This document shows, piece after piece, positions 1-10,915 of a stretch of 64,000 bases of DNA. The notes under the pieces are model-generated. The model saw nothing but the letters and a program-made list of their open reading frames with translations, was not told the DNA's origin and ran no database searches. A program made the translations under genes and the position numbers. The stretch comes from Monocercomonoides exilis (lineage: Eukaryota; Preaxostyla; Oxymonadida; Polymastigidae). How positions within the stretch are numbered: position 1 is the first letter of the stretch; each line of letters opens with the position of its first letter. The stretch covers positions 772,001 through 836,000 of the forward strand of contig LSRY02000040.1 of NCBI GenBank assembly GCA_001643675.2, given 5' to 3'.

Positions 1-1078
1 CCCTTCTCCTGACCCTGACCCTGCTCCCTCGCTGTCTACACTCACCAACTCATCCTGATATTTTCAGAGCTTCTTCTCCTCAATCTCCACATCAATCAGT
101 TCCACCTTCTCCTTCACCATTTCCAACTATTCCTGAGTCCCTTTCAACTTCTCATTGAACTTTTCGTTCAGCCCCAAAAACTTCCTCTGATTCATTCTGA
201 TGATCTTGTCCTTCTCCTGCTGCATCTCTGCAAAGTCCACTCACTTAATTTGAAATCTGCTCATCATACTAGTTCTTATGCAGGTTCATGTTAAACTCCG
301 AATGCCTTTTCTCCACCTCATACTTTCCCTCTTTCTTCCTCTATTTCTTTGCTCCTCCAATACAACCAGTGCAATCGCTGCTTGCGAAAGGATCACATCC
401 TCCATTCTCCGCCCCGCAGCATCCAACGCCTTTTCCATAATCTCTTCCTTTCTTCGCGCACTGTGGGCACGCGTTATATCGCTTCCTTACCCAGCTTCAC
501 CACCACACGCCTCCACTGCGGCAATCGCCATTTTTGCGGCGACGGGTTAAACAGATCGTAGATCGACGAGAAAGCATTCACATCCGCATCCGAAAAGATC
601 TGTTTGCTCCCCAACTTTGTGCACACCGCGTTGCGAACGATGGAAGCGGAGCCACCAGCGTAACCGAAAGCATCGCCGAAAGCGCCACATCGTATGCACA
701 TACGACACCTCCATTCAGCACCGCCAGTCGAGTCACAACATATCCACGCAGCTCCCGCGGCGACAGCAGCAGCTGCAGCTTCAGTGGCATGTGCCGCCCA
801 TACACCCAAGCCGCATCTGGCACCACAATCCGCAGTCGCCTCTCGATGTCATCCACAGCTGCTGCAGACGCGTTTGATGCTGCGACAAATATCTCAGAAA
901 GGCTAATCGAAGGGACTGATGATGAAGAAGATGAAAAATATGAAGATTCCAAAAGAAGAGACGATTGATGAGATATCCTTTCTGCAAGATTTCTTTTAAG
1001 ATAATCCTTCGAATCAAACAGAAGCACCATCAAAAGCGAAAACACGATATCAATATTAAGATCAGAAAGGTCGACCAA
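1..1078 (-). CDS. Coiled-coil protein gene, partial and frame-interrupted
   Basis: I do not recognise this protein. A minus-strand reading begins with a Met at 1078 and runs toward the window start through changing frames: an N-terminal part with a Ser run, then a stretch around 480-700 rich in small and aromatic residues, then a charged coiled-coil around 60-450. Only TAA/TAG (Gln) interrupt most of it. A possible 30-nt intron (GTAAGG...CCACAG, near 452-481) would explain one frame change. An in-frame TGA near 70-80, with coherent coding on both sides, suggests decay, a sequence error or an unrecognised intron. The gene runs off the left edge. That this strand is coding rests on consistent coiled-coil composition; the exon structure is uncertain. 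Confidence 0.4.
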
Positions 1079-2227
1079 TTAAAAATGGTTTCCTAAATCT
1101 GCGAAAGCGCAAATAAAACAGTAGTTTTTCAGGTTAAATGTTGAAATGTGAAGAGGTTTTGAAGGTAATGAAGGAATTATTGTTTGACTCCAACACCACA
1201 TGAATCAAATGACAGTAAAAATGAAAAGATCAATCACCGAAACAGAGAATGTTGTGATTGTTGCTTTCCACCCATTCTAATGATAATGGAAAAATAAACT
1301 TTCATTTTATCTCATTTCACATTTCTTTGCTTCCTTATTTGAGAACAAAAAATTGTGCGAAATATTTTGATAGATCAAATCCCACTAATTATTCATTTTG
1401 GAACCTTTTCATTATTTCCAAACTTTTTGAATTTTCTGTGATAAATAAAAGCACAAATAATATTTCAAGAGTGGATTTTTTATTTTTCATCGTATTTTGA
1501 AAAAATAAAATTTTTGATCTTTTTTGATCTTTTGATCAAAATTTTTTGTTTTTGATTTTTTTATTGAAATACGAAATACTGGACTTAAAGAAGTTAACGG
1601 AGGAGTTAAAATGCAATAATCTTCCACATATATGAAATTGGCTGATTAATTCTAAAGAAAATGTCATATGTACGGGTTTTTTCCCTTGTGCGGGTTTTTT
1701 CCCTCACCATAAACAAAAGAACACAAAAAAGAGAAAAGGCTAAAAAAGCATAATCATGATTTTTATTTCTGTTTTTGCATTTGTTTTTTAAACAGTTGTT
1801 GTAAAATTCTTAAATAGAATACAAAATCTCTTCCCAACGACAAATGAAAATGAAAAATTGACACCCAAAAAAAAGTTATGATTTCAAAAATAATCACCCA
1901 CATAGATCAAAAAAGGGTAATTAAATTTTGGGACAAGTTAAATTTAATTTGTTCAAAGCATGTTTGAGTGCTTTCTATTCCAATTTCAATTATTAATTTG
2001 TTCATTTCGATAATTGTTGAAAATAATTATCAAGAAAAATTTTATGTTCATTTTTATGTTTAGAGGGAAAAAATAATTTGATCCATTCAACAAAAAAGTT
2101 TCTGCACAAAAGAAAGACAGAATAACATTTTGAAACTGTTAACAACAATGTAACAATCATTCACACAATTTTTAATTATCGGTCATTTATTATGCAATCA
2201 CCTTCACTTTCATCAGATGCTCTTTTA
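1079..2227. other. AT-rich intergenic stretch
   Basis: No convincing gene. It contains a direct duplication of a short motif around 1673-1706 (CGGGTTTTTTCCCT twice) and, at about 1860-1907, a solo end of the MITE-like inverted-repeat family described at 23.4, 49.4 and 55.2 kb. The rest is low-complexity A+T. Confidence 0.5.
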
Positions 2228-3119
2228 TCAGCATCCAAACATTTTTCCACTATCTTTCTTTGTCGAATATGATGTTATGTTTACTGCTAAATGTTTTAAA
2301 AAACAGTCTCTGTAGTGCACATGAAAAGTTTTTGTTGCTGAACAGAAGGATAATCGTTTAGCCGTGCTTCGCTGAAGAAGAAAGAAGAAAATTTTGTTCA
2401 GAAGAATGAGAAAAGCATACAAAGAAGAAGGAGGCATTCTCTTTTTGCAGCTTTCCATAGGAGCAGTTATGTCTCAAAATCAAAAACAAAGAATAAGAAG
2501 CAGGCTTGATTGTTCACGAAGAGGCACAAGTGCTGATTCGCATCAAATGAAATTGTTTTTTGGGGCAATCTGGAATGCCTCACTGAAAAAAATTTGACAT
2601 CCACAAGAATGATAACAACAGTGCTGATCAAGTCAAACATATAATCAACTTCATCAATCTGAAATGGTTCATTCTCCCAACGAAAATTGAAAATGTGAGC
2701 TAGCACTTTTTTCAAAAATTCTTCCGTATGATTTGGCTGATTATCTCCTCAATAGCACAAAAATTATCGACAATGTATTTCTTTTCATAAACTTTTCAAG
2801 ATAATTGTCATGAAAGCTACCACATGCATCCTCATCAATTTCTTCTAAGTTTGCAAAATGAAATAATGTTGCAAGAAACGCATATCTTTTTAGGATTTGA
2901 AGCTCTCCTCTTTTCTCCATTCTCTTCTTCTTCTCCCTTCTCTTCCTCTTCTTCTTTTTCTACAACATCTTCTTCTTTTTCTACAACATCTTCTTCTTTT
3001 TCTACAACATCTTCTTCTTTTTCTTCTTTTTCTTCTTCTTCTTCGAACTCATCATCATTATCTTCTTCTTTATTTCTTTTTCTTCTTCCTCCTCCTCCTC
3101 CTATTTCTTTCATTGTCAT
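2228..3119 (-). CDS. Possible acidic low-complexity gene, unresolved exons
   Basis: Minus-strand coding is suggested by three adjoining pieces in different frames: an acidic Glu/Val-rich repeat segment (about 2900-3119, with a repeated block containing DVVEKEE), a helical segment (about 2740-2900) and a hydrophobic segment around 2500-2715 that could form one membrane helix. Frames change between the pieces without an intron that I can place. The complementary plus strand reads Ser/Phe-rich low complexity and could be the real strand instead. No family recognised, so this is a weak call. Confidence 0.25.
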
Positions 3120-3239
3120 TCATTTTCTTCTTCCATTGTTCCTTCTATGCAACAAATGTCTCTCTTTAACTGCTTTTGATTTAGGTATCTTTTCTCTTCT
3201 TGCACCATTGATACTGTCCCCCGTTGACAAACGCTGAAT

Positions 3240-3770
3240 CCCCCATCTCATTGCATTAGCAACTACGCTCTGCAGAAGCATACTCACATTTACAAAATGT
3301 CAATGCTTCAATGATCACAGCAACATGACAAGAAGATGAAGAAACACAATGATATATCTATAGACTTGTCAATACACGAGCACCATAGTGAACTCAATAA
3401 GCACCAGAAAATAGGTTCGCTTGAAAGCAAAATCTGAAGAATTCTCTATTTTTAAAAACAATTTCTAATAGAAGCCACAACACAAGATAAACACAAACCA
3501 ACATCATAACAATCAGAAATGAATAAATTTAAATGTCTTCAGAGAAATTGCCCACTCTCAGTGTTCGTCTGAGAAAACATGGCCGTCTTGTCTAACGTTT
3601 GCAAATACCTCAGCGCACACAATATGAAGCAACAAAGTTCCCACAAATCAACTCTTCATCAATGCCACGCAAATGGAGTATTGCAAAAAAATCTCTGGCT
3701 GTCTGCGCTTGAAGAGGCTGATCAAAAATATTCTGTATTTTTCTGTTGTTGCCTGTAGCGTCGAAGAAAT
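3240..3770. other. Non-coding spacer
   Basis: I see no coherent reading frame on either strand under the TGA-only stop code and no repeat. It ends where the left inverted repeat of the DIRS-like element begins. Confidence 0.4.
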
Positions 3771-3772
3771 TA

Positions 3773-3872
3773 AGCACATGTGCTTTGATTCAAAAGAAAA
3801 CATTCTCTCACTTCCTTCTCTTCTGTTTTGAGAGATCGTCACTGATTGGCAAGTCACGATCACTGATCAAGG
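3773..3872 (+). repeat. Left inverted terminal repeat of DIRS copy 1
   Basis: The segment GAAAACATTCTCTCACTTCC and what follows to about 3870 reads, in reverse complement and with scattered mismatches, as 8655-8735. Its outer part (CACATGTGCTTTGATTCAAA) is also complementary to the first half of the internal region at 8403-8453. Confidence 0.85.
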
Positions 3873-3878
3873 AAAAAG

Positions 3879-4775
3879 ATGATTCCGAATAATCATCTGG
3901 GAGCTGGACTTGCGACCGAACCGAGCGCAGCGGCGCTTCCTGGTGGCTCAACAAGCGGGTTTCCAACATTTTTCTGACCCTTTTCCGCCTCCCAACCTTC
4001 TTCTTTCTCAACCTTGCAACCTTTATCTTCTTCAACTTCGCAAGAAGAAAAACAAGAAGAATATACACCTCTGGAAGATTCATATTTGGATATATTCGGA
4101 AGACCACCGGAATTATCCTTATATGATCTGCCTTTGCCGGATCTAATGATTAACGAATTAATTTTCACATTAAAGACTGAGGATTTATCACCCTTTCTAT
4201 CTTGAGCGTCTCCGCCTTTTGCAAAGAATGCAAGACCTTTCAAAGATGCATTAGACCAAGCAGGCGAAAGATGCGAAACGTTTTTATACCCAGTTATGAA
4301 ATTACTATTATTTGCTCATTCAAAGACTTTAAAGGATAATGCAGTTTATGAAACAATAGCTCAAGCTTGTTAACTTTTTGCTCAAGCCCTGAAGGAAGCC
4401 AGAAACGCTCGTATTCAAGCGAGATTCGGTTTTTCCGAGGAAGCGAAAATTAAGGAAGATTCTGTATCAACGCTTCAAACCAAAAGACAAAGGGATCTGT
4501 TTGAAGAATCCAGGAAAACAATGGAGACAACAATCAAAAGATGGGCACAAATATCTTTTAATTCATAAGCCTTTGGAAAAAGTTATTATGGAAAAGACAG
4601 AACCAGTCAGAGAGATCAGCATTCACTGTTTTTTCGTTCGGGTCCTCGGTCGCATGAATAGAGAATATCAGCAAGCACGAACAATAGAAGCCATTCGCAG
4701 CAGCGAACCAGGGGAGCGAGAACAAATTAAGCCAGTTGTATTCAACAGTTGGAGGAAGAACGGCATTTTTATTGA
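3879..4775 (+). pseudogene. Gag-like ORF1 of DIRS copy 1, interrupted
   Basis: This frame starts at an ATG just inside the left repeat and ends at TGA 4773-4775. TAA and TAG codons within it read as Gln. The N-terminal part is Ser/Pro-rich; the central part is helical and acidic, then Arg/Gln-rich toward the end, as in DIRS nucleocapsid-like ORF1 proteins. TGA codons near 3976 and 4203 break the frame, each followed directly by coherent sequence; CGA to TGA mutation is a likely cause. It overlaps the start of the RT frame, which lies in another phase. Assignment as gag rests on position and composition, not on a recognised domain. Confidence 0.6.
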
Positions 4776-5817
4776 AAATGCTCGGAGAAGGAAAGGCGGA
4801 GAAAGGCTGATAAAGAGATGTGTTATTCCAATTTGGAAAAGCAAAAAAGCCAGGAAGAGACTAATCAATGCAAAGAATGTAGCTCATTGTCCACAACAGT
4901 CACAGGAAGCAACGATTGCGATGGAAAAGCAAATACAGGAGCAGCTCGAGACGAATAAAATACAAAAGATTCCAAAAAGAAAAGTGAAATGCTTAAACTC
5001 AGTGTTTGTCATCAGGAAAAAACAAGGTGGATGGAGGCAAATTATCGATTGCAGAAAGCGAAACTATGCTACAAAGTCTTTTCATTTCAAATAAACGGAT
5101 TACAGGCCAGTGGAACGAATTATAGCAAGAGGAGATTATGCGATAACCATCGATCACAGCCAGACCTATTGCTTGGAAAAGGTGGACAACATTTTCAAGC
5201 CTTATCTTTTTTTCTAATTCAACAAGATTTACCACTGTTTCAACGGAATACGATTTGGATGCAAAGATTCTTTAAGAATCTTCACAAAAATCATGAGGAA
5301 AGTGATAACATTCATTCTTCAGAAATAGTACGAAAGAGCAATCTCCGACCTAGACGATATTATCCTTCTTCACCAAGATCAATGAAAGCTCAAATGCATA
5401 ACTGTGAAAGTCGTCTCTCTCCTCAAATGCCTTGGTTTGCTTGTGAACGAAGAAAAGAGTCACCTGATACCATCGCAAAGCCTAACCTATTTAGAATTCG
5501 ATTGGGACATAGGCCATTTTCATGTTGCGTTGGAAAGGAAAAGAATGTATCATTAAACAAGGGAATGTCTCAAAATGAGGAAGATGTCCCTCAAAACACA
5601 AGAAGTTAGAGTGAGAGACCTGGCAGCCTTCATTGGAAAACTGAACCCCACAATGTTTGTGTTTCGGGAAGCTTCTCTTTTTCATTCAACTCTGTATCGA
5701 ACTCTGAACAACATGGTTTCGAGAACAGGATGGAAAGAATGGATGAATATCAACCATTCTGTCCTCCCAAATCAAACCAAATGGGGGAAAATATGTCACT
5801 TCAAGTTATTTCATTGA
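4501..5817 (+). pseudogene. Reverse transcriptase of DIRS copy 1, interrupted
   Basis: RNA-directed DNA polymerase that would copy the element RNA. One frame is open across the region when TAA/TAG are Gln, except for TGA 5383-5385. Visible RT signatures are the VFVIRKKQGGWRQIIDCRK block (finger region), a degenerate motif A around 5150, and the catalytic box DLDDIILLH at about 5347-5374. A downstream block with LLVNEEKSHLIPSQ matches the same place in the copy at 50.9 kb. The frame ends at TGA 5815-5817, where an AT-rich, non-homologous stretch starts. It overlaps the gag-like frame by several hundred bases in a different phase, a common DIRS arrangement. Confidence 0.75.
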
Positions 5818-6362
5818 AAAATTATGCACTTTTTATAGTCTTTTTTTTATCAAAAAATACTTTCTATTTTTTTTCCTTATTGTGATATTAGTTGTGATAC
5901 AAAACATTATGTTATTATTTCATTGATGTTTGTTCACAATTATAAAAAATCCAATTTATTTTGAAATCTGAGAGAGTTAACAAAAGTTATGAGTGAAACC
6001 ATTATTTTGTCCTTTGTGCAAAAAATGCTTGGAAGTTCATGTTTTCCCCCAAATGGATAACGAAATAAAAGGCCAACACTACCCGATAGCTTTATCCTCT
6101 GTTCGTTCAAGAAGCAATCCTCACAACAAACACATCCAGAAGAACAGCTAAAGCCCATTAAAGAACAAGAAACAAAGAATTCGATTTCCATTATATCCTC
6201 CCACGTTGGCAACGTAACCAAAGCTCCAAAAATCGAGAAATGTGGGTGATTCTTCAATCGCAAATCCATCTCACTCCCACACTGTCATCCAACCACATCA
6301 GCAAACTTCTTTTTTGATCGCACAACTCAACATCAGTTTTCAACTTATTCATAAGGTGTGAA

Positions 6363-6786
6363 GTGACAAACCTTCGAAGGCTTTTAACGAAGATATGGAG
6401 GCTTTCGAAAGCTATGAAAGTTCAAGTGAAGGCTCAGCACATTCCGGGAAATAAAAACGGCAGAGCCGACTCCCTTTCAAGATTAGAATGGGGAGAAGAC
6501 TATCAAATTAGACAAGAAGCCTTTCGAAAACTGTTGAAGAAAATTCAAGTGAAAATAACTCTGGATGCGTTTGCCACAGCGTAGAACAAGAAAGCTTATC
6601 GATGGTGCGGTCCCAGAAGCCATAAAAACGAAGATGGCCTTCAACAGCCTTGACGTGGAGAAACCGATCTCGCTCGCCCACCTATTCCACTCATTCTTCC
6701 CACAATCAGGAAAACGATTCTTGAACAAGCTCGAGTTCTTCTCCTTCTTCCCGATTGGATGGGCTAAATATGGGAAACGCTGTTGA
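6363..6786 (+). pseudogene. RNase H-like remnant and connector of DIRS copy 1
   Basis: The frame carries VKAQHIPGNKNGRADSLSRL, the C-terminal signature of DIRS-type RNase H (compare VKAQHIPGERNVRADNLSRL in copy 2 at about 51.6 kb), followed by a LDAFATA motif and a WCGP block that precede the recombinase. TAG at 6582 reads as Gln. TGA near 6646 falls where copy 2 has a Trp (QMSW-RNETD), so TGG to TGA mutation is the simplest explanation. Coding then continues toward 6840. Confidence 0.65.
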
Positions 6787-6899
6787 GAGAAACGAATCGT
6801 ATCGAATGGATATCGAAGAACCGAGCGATCTTCTAATTCCAAGACCGCTGATGAAGAAGATGGATGCTTGTCTTCCACCAGGGAAACTACGTGCAATCT

Positions 6900-8669
6900 T
6901 GATAAATCCTTTGCTTCTAACGGAGAAGTTTGGTTCAATGCCATCCTGCAGACAAAAGGATTTTCCATCGATATGGTCAATCTGTGCGAATCCAGCTTTT
7001 CGCCATCAACATAGAATGGATATTTACTAAGTTTCGCTCGTTTCGGAGAAGAGTGGGCTGTATGCAACTATGGTCCACCTCCAAGTGATTGGTTTGACTG
7101 GGTAATAAAATGTGCGGATGTCTTTCTTTGACTTCACGATAAGGGACAAAAATGGTCTTCGCTATGTAAAACACGTTCAGCAATTTCTCTGGCGTCTCAA
7201 CTTTTATTTTAAAACAGAAAACATATTATCCACTAATGAAGATTCTTTTCCGATATTTCCAAAGACTTGAAAGAAGAAATAAGAAAAACAAGCCTCCCAT
7301 TTGGAATCCAAGAGTTCTTTTGGACAATATAGCAACCTGAGGTGAAATTAAAGATCTGGATAATGACACACTCACAAAGAAAACAATCTGCCTATGGATA
7401 CTCTTTTCTGCGTGCCGCTTCACTGAACTCGAAAGAATAAGCCTTGCACATTCAACAATAAAAGAGGACTCAATTGCCCTTGATACCTCGTTGAAGACCA
7501 GAACTGAAAGAACAGATATCATCATCCCATTCCAACAAAAAACACCATTAATTTGCTATGCATCAGCTGTGAAGGAATTGTTGTTTAGAGTGGAAAGGAT
7601 ACAAACAAATTCTGATCACTTTTTTGTGAACGAAATAACAAAAAAGACCCTGTTTTCAAGAGCCCTGATAAAACTTGCATCTGAAATCATTCTCAAGTCA
7701 GGTATTCCTGAATGTTTCGGAACTTATTCACTAAAGTTCGCTTCAATATCTGCCTAAACGATGTCTGGAATGCCCATAGCACAAGTTGCCAAGTTTGCGA
7801 GGCTGTCTCCGAGAAGCGTTACGATAACGAACTACTATTGTCAATCAGGTGTTTCTTCCTCTTGTGCAATAGCGATTGCAGTTCAATCAACCGAAAGCAA
7901 TGTTCAAAGGGAAATGCAAAGTGACTCAGCTGATCCACATTTAGTAAACTTGAGAAGCTCAGAAGAAAATTGTGCAAGCAGAGATTACGATGATGATTCA
8001 ACCACAGCTGAGAACGAACAGGAGGAAGTGGATAGAAGCAGAGATTCAGGATCATCACAAATGACAAAGCGCTCGCGAATAGTGAAGATAAAAAGGAAAA
8101 ACACCAGATATCACAACAATCAGGGAAAAGCTGTTTTAAATTCAAAAACGTGTTGTCTTAAGCCAAGTCGAATCGAGGAACCAGAAGACAACAGCATCGA
8201 AGAACCTAAAGAGAAGAACCAGAGTGAAAGAAAGATCGAACAAGAAGTCACACAAGAAAAATACGTTCAATTCATAATGAGAACCAGATTACAAGCTTAG
8301 CAAGAGTTCTTAGAAAAAATGTTAAAAAACGGAGATCTTAAAGTCTATATAATATTTTTGATGCTTCACATGCTCCTAATTTGGTGTTAATTTCAAACCA
8401 GTGGAGAAGGAAGTGAGAGAATGATTTCTTTTGAATCAAAGCATATGTGCTTTGATACAAAAAGAAAATGTGACTCTCACTTCCTTTTCTTCTTCCCGCC
8501 TCGTATTATTCCCACCCCTATGCGAATAATATTGTATTTTCCACTCATTTTCCTATCTCTTCAGGCGCGTTTGTAATTTGTGCAATGTAACTCACTTTAT
8601 TTTTCATTATATCTTAACATCACCCGAAAAGAATTAAATTGTAATTTTCATTTCAGATCAGTTGGGTGA
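6900..8669 (+). pseudogene. Tyrosine recombinase of DIRS copy 1, frame-interrupted
   Basis: Site-specific recombinase that would insert the circular DNA copy. The N-terminal SAM-like part lies in one frame (about 6900-7128, ending TGA 7129) and the catalytic part in another (about 7400-8669). Catalytic-domain marks are CRFTELERI (Arg box, about 7412-7440), YSLKFASIS (the H/K-x-x-R-like box) and ARLSPRSVTITNYY with the likely nucleophilic Tyr near 7840. TAA 7755 and TAG 8298 read as Gln, so the frame runs on through an acidic, Lys-rich tail and across the internal complementary region to TGA 8667-8669. Copy 2 has the equivalent CRFTELERI and YTLKHISIS boxes. Confidence 0.7.
8403..8492. repeat. 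Internal complementary region (ICR) of DIRS copy 1
   Basis: The left half, GAGAAGGAAGTGAGAGAATG plus following bases to about 8453, is complementary to the outer left repeat; the right half, AAAATGTGACTCTCACTTCC around 8464-8490, is complementary to the outer right repeat (8693-8735). In DIRS-1 this joined-ends sequence templates formation of the circular intermediate. It overlaps the end of the recombinase frame. Confidence 0.8.
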
Positions 8670-8735
8670 TTTGCCTATAAGTGACTATCTTTCAAAACAA
8701 AAGAGAAGGAAGTGAGAGTCACATTTTCTTTTTTA
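8655..8735 (-). repeat. Right inverted terminal repeat of DIRS copy 1
   Basis: Reverse complement of the left repeat with scattered mismatches; shares the GAGAAGGAAGTGAGAG core. Marks the right end of the element near 8735. Confidence 0.8.
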
Positions 8736-9945
8736 AGCAAATTACGAATGAAAATCTCCTTGCTCACTCAAAAAAGCTGTCCTTTCGAAGAATGAAAACC
8801 AAAAGCGTTTGGCCTGAATGTCGTTCGACTGCAAGCAAATATTCGACAATTGGATGTCTCGTAGTTGGCGTTTCTCCGCTCTTTCGAAGCAAAAGCGGAA
8901 GCAGAAATAAAAATTCTTCGCTTTCCATGCCTGCCTGGCACAGTTCGAGAAACAGGAAAACCTTATAAAAAAAACCGATATTTTAAGGTTCTCCTTTTTT
9001 TCATTGAATTCTGGTCTTCTTTTTTATGTGCAAAATATCCTTCCCTCGATATCGCCTGCCACTTTCCTTGCCAAAAAACTGTTCCACTGCCTTATGCTCC
9101 CAAATTCTATATGGGTGATTTTTTTTGATATCATAAAAAATTCCGACGTTTGATCATACAATTTTTTCATTAAGGGTTGTGTTGAAAATAAAATTCGAAT
9201 TTGAAATAAAATGAAAATATTGTTTAACATAATATTATTATTACTTATTAGTTGATTTTAATTTGTTTCTAATCGTTTTTATTTAAAATTTGTGAAAGAA
9301 TTTGAAAATATATCTTAAAAATATCGAATATTCAATAAACAGAACAAAAACAAAAGTTTGCTGGTTTGAAAAACATGATAACAATAATCACAATACATAA
9401 TGAATCAATGTCTTAAGCAACAAACTGTTAAATAATGTTATTGAAAAAGAATAAAATAAGAAAAGTTGAAATCGATAAAGTATAAATGAAAATAATCAAT
9501 TTTCAAGAGTTTTATCATCTGATTCATCATCTATCCTTCCAGAAGTCATTTCTCCAACATATCCTTCAATTTCTTGATCTTCAGAAATTTGGAAAATTTG
9601 TGTTTTGTGTGTTGTATTAATCTTTCTCGATTTTAAATAGATTGTTTTCCTTCAGAAATTATCAGTTCTAATTTCCTTCTCAATCCATCTATCATTCGCA
9701 CTTTCCATATGAATCTGCTGCCTCAATTCGATGGTCGGACTGCATTATGAGATATCCCACTTTCATTCATTTTCTTTCATTTCCACCTCCTGCCCTGAAA
9801 TAAATTCAAAATCAATAAATAGATAAATATTCACAAAAAGAAAAACAAATAAATACCAAACTGCTCTTCGATTGCATTTTGACATCACACTCATCTTTGA
9901 TGACATCATCATTTGAAAAACTCTCATCGAAGCTTCAACTTCTGA
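8736..9945. other. Spacer, mostly AT-rich
   Basis: No convincing gene. At about 9108-9150 (TATATGGGTGATTTTTTTTG followed by ATATCATAAAAAATTCCG) there is a solo left end of the MITE-like family. 9240-9480 is plain A+T. Confidence 0.4.
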
Positions 9946-10242
9946 ATGACTGAATTCATTATGAAATTTATCTCGACAAAATTTATAGTTTATCTTATAG
10001 GATGGTCTTCTCAGCCCACCTGCAGAACTGTTAATGCCCAGCCAAACTTACAAGTTTTTGTTATGATCAACCCCTTAAAAAATGTTTTCAAACACTTAAA
10101 GTTGTATTTCGTTTTTATCTCGTCAATAACAGGCACAGGAGATATATGGTGCATCCAAGTGATGGAAGAGGATTATTTGTGGGAGAGGGCGGGAGCTGAG
10201 TTTTTTTTGAATGTTAATGTTTCAAGAGGGGTTCTTAAATGA
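9946..10242 (+). CDS. Hypothetical ORF, probably partly intronic
   Basis: Open frame ending at TGA 10240-10242. The last third (from about 10128, after a possible acceptor ATAACAG) is most protein-like, with GDIWCIQVMEEDYLWERAG. A similar DKWCIR element occurs in coding sequence near 12.58 kb. The first two thirds look intron-like. Its TGA overlaps the ATG of the next frame (ATGA at 10239-10242). No family recognised. Confidence 0.3.
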   Translation: MTEFIMKFISTKFIVYLIGWSSQPTCRTVNAQPNLQVFVMINPLKNVFKHLKLYFVFISSITGTGDIWCIQVMEEDYLWERAGAEFFLNVNVSRGVLK

Positions 10243-10430
10243 AAGAAATTCTGAGACAATGGAATGGGGAAGAACATGTGGAGATTTAGAGAAAAATATG
10301 CAGTAAATATATTGAGAAGTTGCTGAGGATGATGAGGAAGGTTTTATTGTTGATGGGAGATATGGAATTTGAAAAAAAGGAAAAGAGATCAAAAGCGGGA
10401 CAGAGAAGAGGACAATTGAGAAATGTTTGA
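10239..10430 (+). CDS. Small basic coiled-coil ORF, 63 aa
   Basis: ATG 10239 to TGA 10428-10430, with one TAG read as Gln (near 10287), so it is invisible under the standard code. The product is helical and strongly basic at the end (KKEKRSKAGQRRGQLRN). It overlaps the preceding frame by 4 nt in phase -1 and may be a continuation of it after a frame change. No family recognised. Confidence 0.35.
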
Positions 10431-10915
10431 TCGGAAGAGGGGTATTTTTTATGAGAAAAGATTTTATGGAAGAGAATGGGAATTCTGAAGAAAAGGAGGG
10501 GATTGATATTTTCTGAGGATTTTGGGGGTTGAATGGAAGAGGAAAAATGGAAAGGAAAGGAAATTAAGAAATGACTTCATTTTTGCTTTTGAAGAGAAAG
10601 GCAAAGCAATTACATAAAGACAGACAACGCTGAGGATGTCATTTTTCATCAATTTATTTCCTTCAGACTTCAACAAATATAACGATAACGATTGTCTTGC
10701 CATATATGAAATCAACTTTTGAATTTAATATTTGGTCCAATCAACGACTTCACACAAAATTTTCTCGACAAAATAACTATTTTTCAGCAGATTTAACGTT
10801 TCTATGTCTCTTCGTCATCATCACTTTCTTAGCGTTCTTCGCTTTCTTCTGCATCTAAGATATTTCCTCTCATTTTAACATTGTATCAGTCAATAGACTA
10901 TCAAATGCTTGAAAG

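Larger units (their letters stand above)
3773..8735 (+). mobile_element. DIRS-like tyrosine-recombinase retroelement, copy 1 (decayed)
   Basis: The element has the full DIRS-1 type architecture: inverted terminal repeats at 3773-3872 and 8655-8735, a gag-like frame, reverse transcriptase/RNase H, a tyrosine recombinase, and an internal complementary region at 8403-8492 made of sequence complementary to both outer ends. Known DIRS elements replicate through a circular intermediate and integrate with the recombinase, so no target-site duplication is expected and none was seen. Coding frames change several times, and in-frame TGA codons occur at about 3976, 4203, 5383, 6646 and 7129, so this copy looks non-autonomous. 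An AT-rich stretch at about 5780-6000 replaces part of the RT/RNase H junction. A second, truncated relative lies at 50-53 kb. Confidence 0.85.

Noticed and set aside
3808-4243. Minus-strand ORFs opposite the gag-like region
   Set aside because: Antisense of the DIRS coding region; the plus reading fits the element's order and ends.
5940-6269. Minus-strand 109-aa ORF with several Cys
   Set aside because: Lies opposite the damaged RNase H part of DIRS copy 1 and shows no recognisable domain.
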